This document shows, piece after piece, positions 36,169 to 46,349 of a stretch of 64,000 nt of DNA. A program made the position numbers and the translations under genes. Source of the stretch: Pseudomonas sp. N040 (GTDB taxonomy: Bacteria > Pseudomonadota > Gammaproteobacteria > Pseudomonadales > Pseudomonadaceae); the NCBI RefSeq assembly GCF_015637705.1, contig NZ_JADOBE010000001.1:124001-188000 (forward strand), written 5' to 3'. Numbering within the stretch: position 1 is the stretch's first letter; each line of letters begins with the position of its first letter. Under the pieces are notes generated by a model. That model was given only the letters and a program-made list of their open reading frames with translations. It was not told the DNA's origin and searched no databases.

Positions 36169-38298
36169 ATGCAAGCCAGTCAATGGACTACTGAAATCAT
36201 CGTAATCTGCGCGATTGCCGCTCTGGCCAGTCTGGTACTCGGCTATGTTGTCGCAACCCTGCGTCAAGGACGGCAGCTCAGCCGGCTCACCTCGCAGCTT
36301 GAGCAAGCGCATCAGGCACAGGCCTCGGCGGTAGCCGCCAGCACGGCGCTGGGTGATCAACTCAAGGCCACAGAAGTGCGCAGTCAGGCGCTTCAAATCG
36401 AAGAAAGCGCATTGAAGGCCAAGCTGCAATCGGCTTTCGACAACGTGGCGCGCCTGAACCAGGAACAGCAGGAGAGCAAGGACGCAAAGGTAGCCCAAGA
36501 GATAAAGCTGGAGGATGCCAGCCGGCGGCATAATGAAACTGCCAAGCGTCTGGAAGCGGCCCAAGCTGAAGGGCGAGCGCTTCAGGAGCAAGTCATCGAC
36601 CTGCGTGATCGTCTGACTACGGCGCAAGCCACCATCACCTCGCTGCAAGGCGAGCGTGACAGTCTCAAGAATGACCTAGCCAGCCTTGATGCCAGCGCCC
36701 AGGTGGCCGCATCAGAAGTGCGTGAAACCCGTGAACAACTCGCCGAGACCAAGCAAAAACTGGCTGAGCAGATTCAGTCACGCGCAGAGCTACAGAGCCG
36801 TTATGAGCCGCTTAGCAATGCCCATGCAGAGCTGAAGACTGCCTTGGAAAAGCGTGAGGAATTAGTGGCCGATCTCAATGATCGACTCGCCAAGACCCAG
36901 CTCACCTGTGATCAGCTGAATGCTGAGCGCGACCGCCTGAAGGACGAGCTGGCCAGCGAAGGTAAGCGGGCTAAAGCCCTGGAAACCGCCGAGCGCGAAG
37001 TGCGCGAGCAACTGGCAGAGACCAAGCAGGCGCTGGCTAAGCAGATGCAGTCTTTCAGCGAGCTCCAGGAACGCCTGCAGCAGCTCAACTCGGACCATAC
37101 CGAACTCAAAACCACCTTGAGTCAGCGCGAGGAGCACTTCCAGGAGCAGATGGTTCAACTTTCTGACACCAAGAAGTCGCTCACCCAGGAGTTTGAAAAC
37201 CTGGCTAACAAGATTTTCGAGGAGAAGGGCAAGACCTTCACCGCGACCAGTCAAGCTGGTATCGACGGCCTCCTCAAGCCTTTCCGCGAGCAGATTGAGG
37301 GCTTCCAGAAGCGCATCAACGACGTGCATGACGCGTCCCAGCAGGGCAACAACAGCCTCAATGGTGAAATTAAAAAGGTGCTGGATATCGGTCTGCAGAT
37401 GAGCAAGGAGGCCAACAACCTCACCTCCGCGCTCAAGGGCGACTCTCAACAACGCGGCGCTTGGGGTGAAGCCCAGTTGCGCAGAACTCTGGAAATGAGC
37501 GGCTTGATCGAGGAAACACACTTCGAAGTCCAAAGTGCCTTCAAGGATGCCGAGGGTAAAAGTAAGCAGACCGACTACCTGATAAAAATTCCGGATGGCA
37601 AGCACATCATTATCGACAGCAAGGTATCGCTGAACGCCTATGATCGCGCTGTCGGTGCCGAGTCGCCGGAGGCATATCAGCTGGCTATGACAGAGCACGT
37701 CAAGGCCGTGCGTAAGCACATCGATGACTTGTCATCCAAGGACTACACCAATCTGGTCGGCATGCGCAGCCCCAGCTTCGTGCTGATGTTCATGCCCATC
37801 GAGCCGGCTTACATCGAGGCCATGAAGCACAACAAGGACCTGTTCGAGTACGGCTACAAAAAAGGCATCGTGCTGGTCTCGCACACCACCCTGATTCCCA
37901 TTCTGCGCACCGTTTCTAATCTGTGGATGATCGAGCGCAGCAACGCCGAGGCGCGGGAAATCAGCGAGAAGGCTGGCGAGATCTACAACCAGGTCTGCAC
38001 CGTGGCTGAACGCCTCGGCAAATTGGGCGGCACCCTCAATACAGTCAGCAATCACTATAACGAAACCGTGAAGGCACTGGCCGGCAAGCAAGGCTTGTAC
38101 GGCAAGGTTGAGCGCTTCAACAAGTTGTCCGCCAAGGTCAGCAAGACCCTGCCAGCATTGGAGCCTGTCCACATGGATTTCGAAAGTGAGCGGCTGTCTC
38201 TGATTGTTGAAGCCATCGATGACGCGCCTGAACTCGCCCAGGCCACGCCGCAACTTGACCATCAATCATCCGAAGAAGAGCTGGCCGGCCAGCTCTAA
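36169..38298 (+). CDS. RmuC-family protein inside the hsd operon
   Basis: The start at 36169 (MQASQWTTEII) has AGGAG 5 bp upstream and gives 709 residues. One N-terminal membrane helix (about 9-29, IICAIAALASLVLGYV region) is followed by a long coiled coil (30-340) and an RmuC nuclease-like domain (about 370-640: GAWGEAQLRRTLEMSGLIEE, then KIPDGKHIIIDSKVSLNAYD with the PD-(D/E)XK-type Asp and Lys). It is longer than housekeeping RmuC (about 475 residues in E. coli, from memory) because of the extra coiled coil. RmuC is linked to limiting DNA rearrangement and has been reported as a defence-associated nuclease. It lies 8 bp after hsdR and 31 bp before hsdM. Confidence 0.9.
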   Translation: MQASQWTTEIIVICAIAALASLVLGYVVATLRQGRQLSRLTSQLEQAHQAQASAVAASTALGDQLKATEVRSQALQIEESALKAKLQSAFDNVARLNQEQQESKDAKVAQEIKLEDASRRHNETAKRLEAAQAEGRALQEQVIDLRDRLTTAQATITSLQGERDSLKNDLASLDASAQVAASEVRETREQLAETKQKLAEQIQSRAELQSRYEPLSNAHAELKTALEKREELVADLNDRLAKTQLTCDQLNAERDRLKDELASEGKRAKALETAEREVREQLAETKQALAKQMQSFSELQERLQQLNSDHTELKTTLSQREEHFQEQMVQLSDTKKSLTQEFENLANKIFEEKGKTFTATSQAGIDGLLKPFREQIEGFQKRINDVHDASQQGNNSLNGEIKKVLDIGLQMSKEANNLTSALKGDSQQRGAWGEAQLRRTLEMSGLIEETHFEVQSAFKDAEGKSKQTDYLIKIPDGKHIIIDSKVSLNAYDRAVGAESPEAYQLAMTEHVKAVRKHIDDLSSKDYTNLVGMRSPSFVLMFMPIEPAYIEAMKHNKDLFEYGYKKGIVLVSHTTLIPILRTVSNLWMIERSNAEAREISEKAGEIYNQVCTVAERLGKLGGTLNTVSNHYNETVKALAGKQGLYGKVERFNKLSAKVSKTLPALEPVHMDFESERLSLIVEAIDDAPELAQATPQLDHQSSEEELAGQL

Positions 38299-38329
38299 CC
38301 CCTAATTCTGAACAAGAGAAGTACCTCCA

Positions 38330-39913
38330 ATGCTAACCGGCAAAATCCGCAACGACATCGACAAGCTCTGGGAAAAATTCTGGACTGGCGGCATCACCAA
38401 CCCACTGACAGTAATCGAGCAGATCAGCTACCTGATGTTCGCCCGCATGCTCGACATGCAGGAAGACGTCGCCGAGCGCAAAGCTAACCGCACCGGCAAA
38501 GCCTTCGACCGCCTGTTCGCCAATACACCAGAAGGCCAGCTGCTGCGCTGGAAGAATTTCCGCAACATGAGCGGCAAGGAGCTGCACAAGCACCTCAAGC
38601 AGAACGTCTACCCCTTCTTCGCCAAACTCGGTACTGCCGGAGGCGAAGGCGGCGAGCGTGCAGGCCTCGGCCATATCAGCGAGTACATGCAGGACGCCGA
38701 TCTGGAGATCAAGAACGAGTCCGTACTCACCTCCGCCGTGGAGATGGTCAACGACCTGCCTCTGACCGAAAGCGACGTGAAGGGCGATATCTACGAATAC
38801 CTGCTGAGCAAGCTCACCACCGCCGGCATCAACGGCCAGTTCCGCACGCCGCGCCACATCATCGACGCCATGATCGAGCTGATCGCCCCGCAGCCGACCG
38901 AGGTAATCTGCGACCCGTCCTGTGGTACCGCAGGCTTCCTCGCCCGCACCATGGAATACCTCAACCGCGTGCATTCAAGCCCAGCAGGCATCTTCACCGA
39001 CGAAGACGGCAACAAACATTACACCGGCGACGAGCTGGAACCCTATCGCCAGCACATCAATAACCAGATGTTCTGGGGCTTCGACTTCGACACAACCATG
39101 CTGCGCGTCTCCAGCATGAACATGATGCTGCACGGGGTGAACGGCGCGAATATCCGTTATCAAGACTCCCTGAGCAAATCCATCAAGGAGCACTTCCCAA
39201 AACAGGAACAAAACTTCTTCGACGTGGTGCTGGCCAACCCGCCGTTCAAAGGTGCAATTGACGAGGCCAACACCAACCCGGATGTACTCGGCCTGGTGAA
39301 AACCAAAAAGACCGAGCTGCTTTTCGTCGCCCATATCCTTCGTTCACTTAAACTCGGCGGCCGTGCCGCCGTGATCGTGCCGGACGGTGTCGTGTTCGGC
39401 TCCAGCAAAGCCCATCAGCAACTGCGTCAGGAACTGCTGAATAACAACCAGATCGAAGGCATCGTCAGCCTGCCCAGTGGCGTATTCAAACCCTATGCTG
39501 GCGTAAGCACCGCCATCCTGATTTTCACCAAGGGCGGCAGCACCGAGCGCGTGTGGTTTTATGACCTGCAGGCCGACGGCTACTCGCTGGACGACAAGCG
39601 CACCGAGCTGAAAGGCGAAGGCAGTAATGACCTTCCCGACACCATCGCCCAATGGCACAAATACCGGCGGATGGTCGAGAGCAACATCAGCGCCAGCACC
39701 ATCAACACCCTGTTCAGCGACAAGCGCAAAAAAGCCTTTGTCGTTCAGGCGGAGGATATCGTTGCCAACAACTACGACCTCTCCATCAACCGCTACAAAG
39801 AAGTGGAGTACCAGCAGGAGCAGTACGAAGACCCCAAGGTGATTCTGCAACGGCTAAAAGGGCTGGAGCAGGCAATTCTGGCGGATCTGGATGAGCTGGA
39901 GGGGATGCTGTGA
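38330..39913 (+). CDS. hsdM: Type I DNA methyltransferase subunit HsdM
   Basis: This 527-residue N6-adenine methyltransferase has the helical HsdM_N domain (1-140, opening [18 protein letters not shown]). Motif I is [10 protein letters not shown] (about 194-203, SAM binding) and catalytic motif IV is NPPF (about 303). It modifies the sequence chosen by HsdS and protects the host. The stop overlaps the hsdS GTG start (GTGA), as is common for M-S pairs. Length is typical. Confidence 0.97.
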   Translation: MLTGKIRNDIDKLWEKFWTGGITNPLTVIEQISYLMFARMLDMQEDVAERKANRTGKAFDRLFANTPEGQLLRWKNFRNMSGKELHKHLKQNVYPFFAKLGTAGGEGGERAGLGHISEYMQDADLEIKNESVLTSAVEMVNDLPLTESDVKGDIYEYLLSKLTTAGINGQFRTPRHIIDAMIELIAPQPTEVICDPSCGTAGFLARTMEYLNRVHSSPAGIFTDEDGNKHYTGDELEPYRQHINNQMFWGFDFDTTMLRVSSMNMMLHGVNGANIRYQDSLSKSIKEHFPKQEQNFFDVVLANPPFKGAIDEANTNPDVLGLVKTKKTELLFVAHILRSLKLGGRAAVIVPDGVVFGSSKAHQQLRQELLNNNQIEGIVSLPSGVFKPYAGVSTAILIFTKGGSTERVWFYDLQADGYSLDDKRTELKGEGSNDLPDTIAQWHKYRRMVESNISASTINTLFSDKRKKAFVVQAEDIVANNYDLSINRYKEVEYQQEQYEDPKVILQRLKGLEQAILADLDELEGML

Positions 39914-41079
39914 GTTGGCCATTGGTTAAGCTCAGAGACTGTTGCGAGGTAGTGGGCGGTGCTACCCCTAAGCGCGAAGTGCCAGAGTACTGGGACTCAC
40001 CTGACGTCCCATGGGTGACCCCAAAGGATGTGTCTGATTTGGCTTATCCAGCCCTAGAGGATGCGCCTGAGTACATATCTGAGGCTGGATTTCAGAGCTG
40101 CTCGACATCCATGCTTCCAAAGGGAAGCGTGTTGGTAACTTCCCGTGCGCCAATTGGAAATATCGCAATTGCCGGTAGAGATTTGTGTACGAATCAAGGC
40201 TTTAAGAGTCTTGTTCCAGGCGCGAATGTAGACGGCCTCTATCTTTATTACTGTATGAAGCACAGCTCTGAGCGGTTGCAGGCGCTTGGCAATGGCGCAA
40301 CATTTAAAGAAGTGTCCAAGAAAATCGTGGAGGAGTTTGAAATACCCCTCCCCCCCCTGCCCGAACAAAAGCGCATCGCCGCCATCCTTGACAAGGCCGA
40401 CGCCATCCGCCGCAAACGCCAGCAAGCCATCCAGCTCGCCGACAACTTCCTCCGCGCCGTGTTTCTGGACATGTTCGGCGACCCGGTGACCAATCCGAAG
40501 GGGTGGGAGGTTCGGCCTTTGTCCGTACTGGTTTCGAAGCTTGGCGATGGCTTGCACGGAACCCCCGAATATGATGAGTCTGGAGATTACTATTTCATCA
40601 ATGGAAATAACCTTGATAACGGAAGCATTGTTATCGGTGAGCGAGTTAAGCGCGTTGGCGATGAAGAGTTCAAAAAGCATAAAAAGGAACTAAGTCAGAA
40701 TACGATGCTTGTTTCAATTAACGGCACGATTGGCAAGGTCGCTTTCTATCAGGGGGAGAAAGTGGTTTTGGGTAAGAGCGTTTGTTACTTCAATGTGATT
40801 CCTGAGCGCATCAGCTCTATGTATCTATATCACCTAATAGGAAGTCACTACTTTCTGCGCTACACGAGCGGTATTGAGACGGGAAGCACGATAAAAAATG
40901 TCTCACTGAAGTCAATGAGAGAGCTTCCGGTTCCACTGCCTTCTGCTGAATTGCAGGGTAGTTTTAAATCTCTAGTCAAAAGAATTGAATCCAAAAAAGC
41001 AAAATTATCTGCAAGTCATAATTCAGCGAGCGCTCTATTTGACTCTCTCAGTCAAAATGCTTTCTCTGGAAGGGTATAG
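39910..41079 (+). CDS. hsdS: Type I specificity subunit HsdS
   Basis: This 389-residue protein has two target-recognition domains (TRD1 about 1-145, TRD2 about 195-345), each followed by a conserved helix. The central one (LPEQKRIAAILDKADAIRRK) is clear. The DNA of both TRDs is AT-richer than the central region, which looks like mosaic exchange of specificity. A run of eight C (40350-40357) lies at the TRD1-central junction and could shift frame. The recognition sequence cannot be read from the protein. The start is GTG at 39910, overlapping the hsdM stop. Confidence 0.95.
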   Translation: MSWPLVKLRDCCEVVGGATPKREVPEYWDSPDVPWVTPKDVSDLAYPALEDAPEYISEAGFQSCSTSMLPKGSVLVTSRAPIGNIAIAGRDLCTNQGFKSLVPGANVDGLYLYYCMKHSSERLQALGNGATFKEVSKKIVEEFEIPLPPLPEQKRIAAILDKADAIRRKRQQAIQLADNFLRAVFLDMFGDPVTNPKGWEVRPLSVLVSKLGDGLHGTPEYDESGDYYFINGNNLDNGSIVIGERVKRVGDEEFKKHKKELSQNTMLVSINGTIGKVAFYQGEKVVLGKSVCYFNVIPERISSMYLYHLIGSHYFLRYTSGIETGSTIKNVSLKSMRELPVPLPSAELQGSFKSLVKRIESKKAKLSASHNSASALFDSLSQNAFSGRV

Positions 41080-41093
41080 ATAAGGAAATCTCC

Positions 41094-42923
41094 ATGCGCC
41101 TCAAGTCCGTCAAACTCGCCCATTTCCGCGGCTACCGCGCCACCACCGTGATTCCCATCGACGAAGCCATGACCGGCATCGTCGGTCGCAATGACTATGG
41201 AAAATCGACCATCCTAGAAGCCCTGGCGATATTTTTCGACAGTGGCGACGTCAAGGCAGACAAGAGCGATATGAACTGCTTCAGTCTGGACGAAGGCCTT
41301 GAGCAGTTCGAGATTGCCTGTGAGTTTGATGATCTGCCTGGGGCGCTGGTGCTCGATGAAAATGCCGCAACTTCCTTGGGGCAGGAGTACCTGCTCAACG
41401 CCGAAGGCGCGCTGGAGATTGTCAAAACCTTCAAGGCCATCACCGGCAAGCTGGAGCGCACAGCAATCCGCTGTCAGCACCCTGCGGATGCTGAGTTGGC
41501 AACTTTGCTCAGCCTCAAAATGGCCGACCTGAAAAAGCTCGGCGTGCAACTTGGCGTCTCTGAGCAAGTAGCGGATCAGCGGGTGGCCTCTCAATGGCGG
41601 CACGCCATTCGTGCGGCTGCGGGACCTATTGCCTGTCAGGAGACGTTGCTCGATGTCAGCAAAGGGCTGTCGACCGACAGTAAATCCATTTGGGAAAAGA
41701 TAGAGGCCCAGCTACCTACCTTCGCCCTGTTCAAGGCAGATCGTGAGAGCAGCGATGGCGACGCCGAAGCCAAGAACCCGCTGCAGCAGGCGGTCAAGGA
41801 AGCTCAGGCCTCGCTGCAAGTTCAGATCAGCGCGCTGGAGCAGCAGATCGAAGCCAGTGTGCTGGATGTCGCCACCCGCACCCTCGACAAGCTGCGGGAA
41901 ATGGCCCCCGAGCTGGCCAACGAACTGACCCCGCGTTTTAAGGAAAAGCCCAAGTGGACTTTCAACTTCACTCTGGATGGTGAGAACGGCATCCCCATCA
42001 ATAAGCGCGGCAGCGGTGTACGCCGCCTGATCCTTCTCAACTTCTTCCGCGCTGAGGCGGAGAAGGCCGTAGTGGGCACCCAGCGCAATGTTATCTACGC
42101 CATTGAAGAGCCGGAAACCTCCCAGCACCCCGATTACCAGATAATGTTAATTAAGGCGCTATTGGAACTCTCCAACCAGCCCAGCCGGCAGATCATCGTC
42201 ACCACTCACGTCCCCGCTCTCGCTGGCCTGATGCCTATCGACGGTATCCGTTATGTCACCAAGGACGAAAACGGCATCCCGTTCGTCAAGATGCCGGATA
42301 ACGATGTACTGAAAGAAGCAGTTGAGAGCCTTGGTGTATTACCCGAGACAGGTATGGAGCGGGCGAAGGCAGTCGTGCTGGTTGAAGGCAAGTCAGACGT
42401 GACGTTCCTTCGGCATGCGTCCAATACCTTGAAAGCGGCCGGGCACCTCGAATCCAGTTTGGAAGATGCCAAGATTGTCCCGATCCTTATCGGTGGCTGC
42501 GGGAGCGTAAAGCACTGGGTCACCCTCAACCTGGCCGATCACCTCGGGCTGCCCTGGTGCGTGTTTCTCGACTCCGACATCGGCGGCCCCCCTGAGCAGG
42601 TCGCTTCGATTGCTAAGCGCAAACAGGAAGTAGAGGGGAGTGGTAGAGCTTTCTATTCGACCCGCAAGCGGGAAATTGAAAACTACCTGTGCCCTGACAT
42701 GATTGATGTTCAAACCGGGGTAAGGGTGACCTTCACCGACACCTGCGATGCTAAGAAGATCATCGGTCAGGCTGTGCGCATCAAAGCGGATGATGTGATC
42801 GATAAGTTATGGCCGCACATGACTGCCGAACAGATCCTCCAGAGCTCGATGTACCAAGTGGGCGCAGAGCAACGCTCGGAGCTAAAAGAGCTGATCGAGA
42901 ACCTGCTGACTTTGGTCGCCTGA
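41094..42923 (+). CDS. OLD-family ATPase with TOPRIM nuclease domain
   Basis: This 609-residue protein is 14 bp after hsdS. The N-terminal ABC/SMC-type ATPase has FRGY and Walker A GRNDYGKS (about 32-39), a signature-like region near NKRGSGVRRL, and Walker B in VIYAIEEPETSQHPDYQ. The C-terminal TOPRIM domain has VVLVEGKSDVTFL (catalytic Glu, about 430) and FLDSDIGG (Asp pair, about 494). OLD enzymes are ATP-linked nucleases used in phage exclusion; GajA of Gabija belongs here, but no GajB-like helicase is adjacent. Sitting in the hsd operon suggests a joint role with restriction. Confidence 0.88.
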   Translation: MRLKSVKLAHFRGYRATTVIPIDEAMTGIVGRNDYGKSTILEALAIFFDSGDVKADKSDMNCFSLDEGLEQFEIACEFDDLPGALVLDENAATSLGQEYLLNAEGALEIVKTFKAITGKLERTAIRCQHPADAELATLLSLKMADLKKLGVQLGVSEQVADQRVASQWRHAIRAAAGPIACQETLLDVSKGLSTDSKSIWEKIEAQLPTFALFKADRESSDGDAEAKNPLQQAVKEAQASLQVQISALEQQIEASVLDVATRTLDKLREMAPELANELTPRFKEKPKWTFNFTLDGENGIPINKRGSGVRRLILLNFFRAEAEKAVVGTQRNVIYAIEEPETSQHPDYQIMLIKALLELSNQPSRQIIVTTHVPALAGLMPIDGIRYVTKDENGIPFVKMPDNDVLKEAVESLGVLPETGMERAKAVVLVEGKSDVTFLRHASNTLKAAGHLESSLEDAKIVPILIGGCGSVKHWVTLNLADHLGLPWCVFLDSDIGGPPEQVASIAKRKQEVEGSGRAFYSTRKREIENYLCPDMIDVQTGVRVTFTDTCDAKKIIGQAVRIKADDVIDKLWPHMTAEQILQSSMYQVGAEQRSELKELIENLLTLVA

Positions 42924-42973
42924 AGTGTGGCTTCCTGATAGTCGAGTTATTCAGCGTGTTGAAGGGCGTCGGC

Positions 42974-44320
42974 ATGAAACTGATCGCTAATTGCATTAAC
43001 GGGGAACACCTAAGGAACCAGCTTCCTCCTGCAGATGTTGAAGTAGATGGCGTACTGGCGGCAGTGGCTTATGGCAGCAGCGCTTCTGATAACACACAGG
43101 ATCTGGTTGGCCATTGTGTGGCCAACAAGCTACGGCTGGATCTGTGGATGCGCTATGACCATACCGTGCCTGTTTCAGTGGAGCTACTTCAACGGCTGCT
43201 CAAACATCAAAAGGACAATGTCTTCACGCGATTTGTACCGGATTGCTTTCATCCCAAGGTCATCTGGTGGAAGGGCTATGGTGCTTACATCGGCTCAGCC
43301 AACCACACGGATAGAGGCTGGCTGACAAATATCGAAGCTGGAGTTTTCCTCACGGAGGATGAGCTAGTCGCCAATAGCATGGACAGACAGCTTGAAGACT
43401 TCTTCGAATACTTGCGAGAGCTGGATGTGACCATCCCGATTTCGGCGGAGTACATCGCGGAAATGGAAGGGCTTAATGCCCTTAAGAAAAACATCGATGC
43501 CGAAGCCCTAAAGAAACGGAAGCATCCGGTTTGGGGGGGTCCCAGCTTCATACAGAAGAAGGCCGCTCTCGATCGGGGCAAGGAAACCTTCAGGCGCGAG
43601 TGGCTGAGTACGCTGGGTATCTTGCAAAGCATCCAGCAACAGATGCCCGGCTACCGCCCGGTCTGGGTCGATGAGGATGTACCAACCGCTTGGCAAGTGG
43701 ATCAGTTTCTACACGCCTACTACTACAACAAAGTAGGCGAAGGCCTCAGCAAACCCTACGAAGATTACTACGCACGAAATCGAGCTAACCCGCAGTCCGC
43801 GGTGAAAGCCGAGCTTGAGTGGTGGAAGAGCTTGACCTCGGCGCCTTCAAACGAAGATGACACCTTCTACCACAGCGCACCAAAAATCCGAGAGCTACTA
43901 GACCGAGAAAAAGTCCTAAGCCTGACCGAGGATGAATTCGAAATCCTGTGCAGTAAAACCCATGCAACGATGAACCATGTCATCAAGGTACCCATGTCAG
44001 AACTAGGTCGCCCCGATGTTCAGACCATGGATAAAGAGGGGCGTGTGAAACTATTCGCTCACCTCATTATGAAGGCTCGAAATAGCAAGAGTTGGGATAT
44101 CCGGAAACTTCTGCACTATGTCTTGTATGAGGGCGCTGAGTCAGAGATTTGGGAGCGTATTTACCACGCTGGGCGTGACCCGAACTATGGCATACCCCGC
44201 TACGGACTGAACTCTATTGCCGAGGTTGTTGGTTGGGCAAGACCCGAAGTGGTACCGCCTAGAAATGGGCGCACCAGTAAAGCACTGCGTGCTTTGGGAT
44301 ATGACGTGAAAATTTACTGA
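42974..44320 (+). CDS. Phospholipase-D-like protein at the end of the hsd operon
   Basis: The start at 42974 (MKLIANCINGEHL) is preferred to an in-frame start at 42809 that would overlap the OLD gene. The product is 448 residues. One PLD half-motif is visible: His and Lys in FHPKVIWWKG (about 93) followed by GSANHTDRGW (about 106). A second HKD motif is not apparent, so activity would need dimerisation. PLD-fold nucleases recur in defence operons (for example DrmC in DISARM). A G7 run lies at 43533-43539. It is the last gene before a 295-bp gap. Confidence 0.75.
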   Translation: MKLIANCINGEHLRNQLPPADVEVDGVLAAVAYGSSASDNTQDLVGHCVANKLRLDLWMRYDHTVPVSVELLQRLLKHQKDNVFTRFVPDCFHPKVIWWKGYGAYIGSANHTDRGWLTNIEAGVFLTEDELVANSMDRQLEDFFEYLRELDVTIPISAEYIAEMEGLNALKKNIDAEALKKRKHPVWGGPSFIQKKAALDRGKETFRREWLSTLGILQSIQQQMPGYRPVWVDEDVPTAWQVDQFLHAYYYNKVGEGLSKPYEDYYARNRANPQSAVKAELEWWKSLTSAPSNEDDTFYHSAPKIRELLDREKVLSLTEDEFEILCSKTHATMNHVIKVPMSELGRPDVQTMDKEGRVKLFAHLIMKARNSKSWDIRKLLHYVLYEGAESEIWERIYHAGRDPNYGIPRYGLNSIAEVVGWARPEVVPPRNGRTSKALRALGYDVKIY

Positions 44321-44615
44321 AAGACTTTAAAGCGCGCTGCCATAGCGATTACCGCAACACAGTTGAGGAGTTGAGTAATTGATTAGCCACGCCTTGAAGC
44401 ACGCGGCATTACTGACTACCAGCTCGCTCGATTGTGGCGCGCCGTTCGAGAATGTTTGTGAGCTTGACGGCCCGTCACAATCGATGGTGCTGGATGAAAT
44501 ACCGAAACCTAATTGATGCCAGTAGAGCACTGAAAAACAACTGCTGATAAAACACATAAGACGCTTTTGGCTAGATGCTAACCGCGCATTTCAATTGCAC
44601 CAGAGTCTATAAGCC
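44321..44615. other. Intergenic stretch, no gene seen
   Basis: 295 bp between the PLD gene and the DUF3696 ATPase. I see no ORF with support, no sigma-54 match and no clear terminator. A promoter for the next two genes must lie here but I cannot place it. Confidence 0.5.
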
Positions 44616-46349
44616 ATGCGTATTACTGAAATATCCCTCACTAACTTTCGTTCATTTCAATCGACGCAAACTCTCCCGCTGGCACCGGTGACCTTGATGT
44701 TTGGCCCGAATAGCGTCGGCAAAAGCTCGGTGCTGATGGCACTGTTTTATCTGCAGCAAATTTTGGCCAAAGGACACTGCGACCCGCAGCGCATTGATGT
44801 GTTGGGCGAGAAGCATATTGGAGGCTTTGCCAGCTTGGTGAATGGTGGCGATCTGAACAAGCGCATAGTCATCAAGCTGCATGTCGGAAAAGCCGACAGC
44901 ATCGGCTCCGGTTACAACCAGCTGTATGAGCTGATCAACGAAGATTTTGGCCTCACTGTCGACAGCCCAACAGCCGACACCGCACGCTTTGCCGTGGAGC
45001 TGCATATTGCCTGGTCTAAATCAGCCGAAACTGCCTATGTGGCCTGCTACAAAGTCTGGTTAGACGACACCTTGATTGCAGAGCTGACCAGCGATGCAGG
45101 AATGAAGCAGCCGGTGCTGGCCTGGCTCAATTACCAGCACCCCGCTCTGTTAACGGTGGGGGATGCGACCGAAGCCGCTGAACGCGAGGGCGATGGCTTT
45201 GTGAGTACACTGCATGAACTGCTAAATGCTCATCGCCCCACCCAGCTGTGCAGCCGCCGCGATTCCTGGCACGGCCCTGAAATGACGTTTACTCACGCCG
45301 AGCTGGGGTTCAAGGGCTTTGCAGGCGCGTTGCCGGTGTTGGGCAAACGATTGGAAAGCACCTTTACTCATGACGACCCGCGTATAACCACGCGACTGCA
45401 TGAAATTCTCTCGGATGTGTTGGTAGCCCCGCTGGATAATCTGCTGACACTGCTTAATCAAAGCTTGTGCATCGGCCCTTTGCGCATGGTGCCCGACTCC
45501 TTGCGCCAGCCTAATCCTTACCCCGAGCAAAAGGACTGGTACAGCGGCGCTGCAGCCTGGGATGTGATCAGCTCTCACAGCCGGCAGCATAAGGCACCCG
45601 CTTTGCTGGCCGAGATCAACTATTGGATGCGACATCTCGGCCTCGGTTATTCACTGCGCGCTAAATCGGTGGTGAGCAAGGTTGTGTATACCGGCAGTGA
45701 CGACAGCATGGGCGACTTACGCGCCATGCTTGATACGCTCGGGGATACGATTGAGATCAACCTGAGTGGCTCCGATGAGGATGGGAATCCATCAGACCAA
45801 CGGGTACAGATCGACCCGCAAAAACTTAAAGCGATATTGCAAGAGCTAGCGCCTGAAAGCACGGCACCCAAGGGCGCGGTAATTGATCAGGTGCTGAATC
45901 AATGGGGGCTTTGGGATGAAGCGCGGCAATGTGAGGTAGCCTTTACCGAGGTAGGTGTTGGCATTTCACAATTATTTCCGCTGATGGTGGCCGCTGTGGT
46001 GGCACGCCAAGGTCTAGTGACCTGCGAGCAGCCAGAGCTGCATGTGCACCCACGGATCCAGGTGGGCATAGGTGATTTGCTCACCCAGGCGAATCGCCAA
46101 TGCAGCTTCCTGATCGAGACTCATAGCGAGCATCTGATTTTGCGGATTTTGCGGCGTATTCGCGAAAGCACTGAGGACGAACTGCCAGATGGCATACAGC
46201 CGCTGGCACCTGAGGATGTGTCGATCATCTACCTAGACACTGCAGCAGGCGGAGTAAAGGCCACGCGTATTGAAATTGATCGTTATGGCGAGTTCACCAG
46301 CCGATGGCCAAGTGGCTTCTTCGCTGAACGTGGCGAGGAGTTGTTCTGA
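44616..46349 (+). CDS. AAA ATPase of the DUF3696 / AAA_15 type
   Basis: This 577-residue ABC-like ATPase has FRSFQ and Walker A FGPNSVGKSS (about 29-38). A long insert (110-400) separates it from the C-terminal half with GVGISQLFPLMVAAV (signature-like), Walker B TCEQPELHVHP (about 468) and ETHSEHLILRI. The C-terminal end (DVSIIYLDTAAGGVKATRIE) is the DUF3696 part. No TOPRIM domain is seen. The stop overlaps the next start by one base (TGATG), so they form a two-gene module. It resembles sensor ATPases of toxin-activating defence systems. Confidence 0.85.
   Translation: MRITEISLTNFRSFQSTQTLPLAPVTLMFGPNSVGKSSVLMALFYLQQILAKGHCDPQRIDVLGEKHIGGFASLVNGGDLNKRIVIKLHVGKADSIGSGYNQLYELINEDFGLTVDSPTADTARFAVELHIAWSKSAETAYVACYKVWLDDTLIAELTSDAGMKQPVLAWLNYQHPALLTVGDATEAAEREGDGFVSTLHELLNAHRPTQLCSRRDSWHGPEMTFTHAELGFKGFAGALPVLGKRLESTFTHDDPRITTRLHEILSDVLVAPLDNLLTLLNQSLCIGPLRMVPDSLRQPNPYPEQKDWYSGAAAWDVISSHSRQHKAPALLAEINYWMRHLGLGYSLRAKSVVSKVVYTGSDDSMGDLRAMLDTLGDTIEINLSGSDEDGNPSDQRVQIDPQKLKAILQELAPESTAPKGAVIDQVLNQWGLWDEARQCEVAFTEVGVGISQLFPLMVAAVVARQGLVTCEQPELHVHPRIQVGIGDLLTQANRQCSFLIETHSEHLILRILRRIRESTEDELPDGIQPLAPEDVSIIYLDTAAGGVKATRIEIDRYGEFTSRWPSGFFAERGEELF

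Noticed and set aside
42974..44320. DISARM component DrmC
   Set aside because: Only a PLD half-motif is shared; DrmA and DrmB are absent.
44321..44615. Sigma-54 promoter before the DUF3696 gene (TGGCTAGATGCTAACC)
   Set aside because: The -24 GG is present but the bases 10 bp downstream are AC, not GC.
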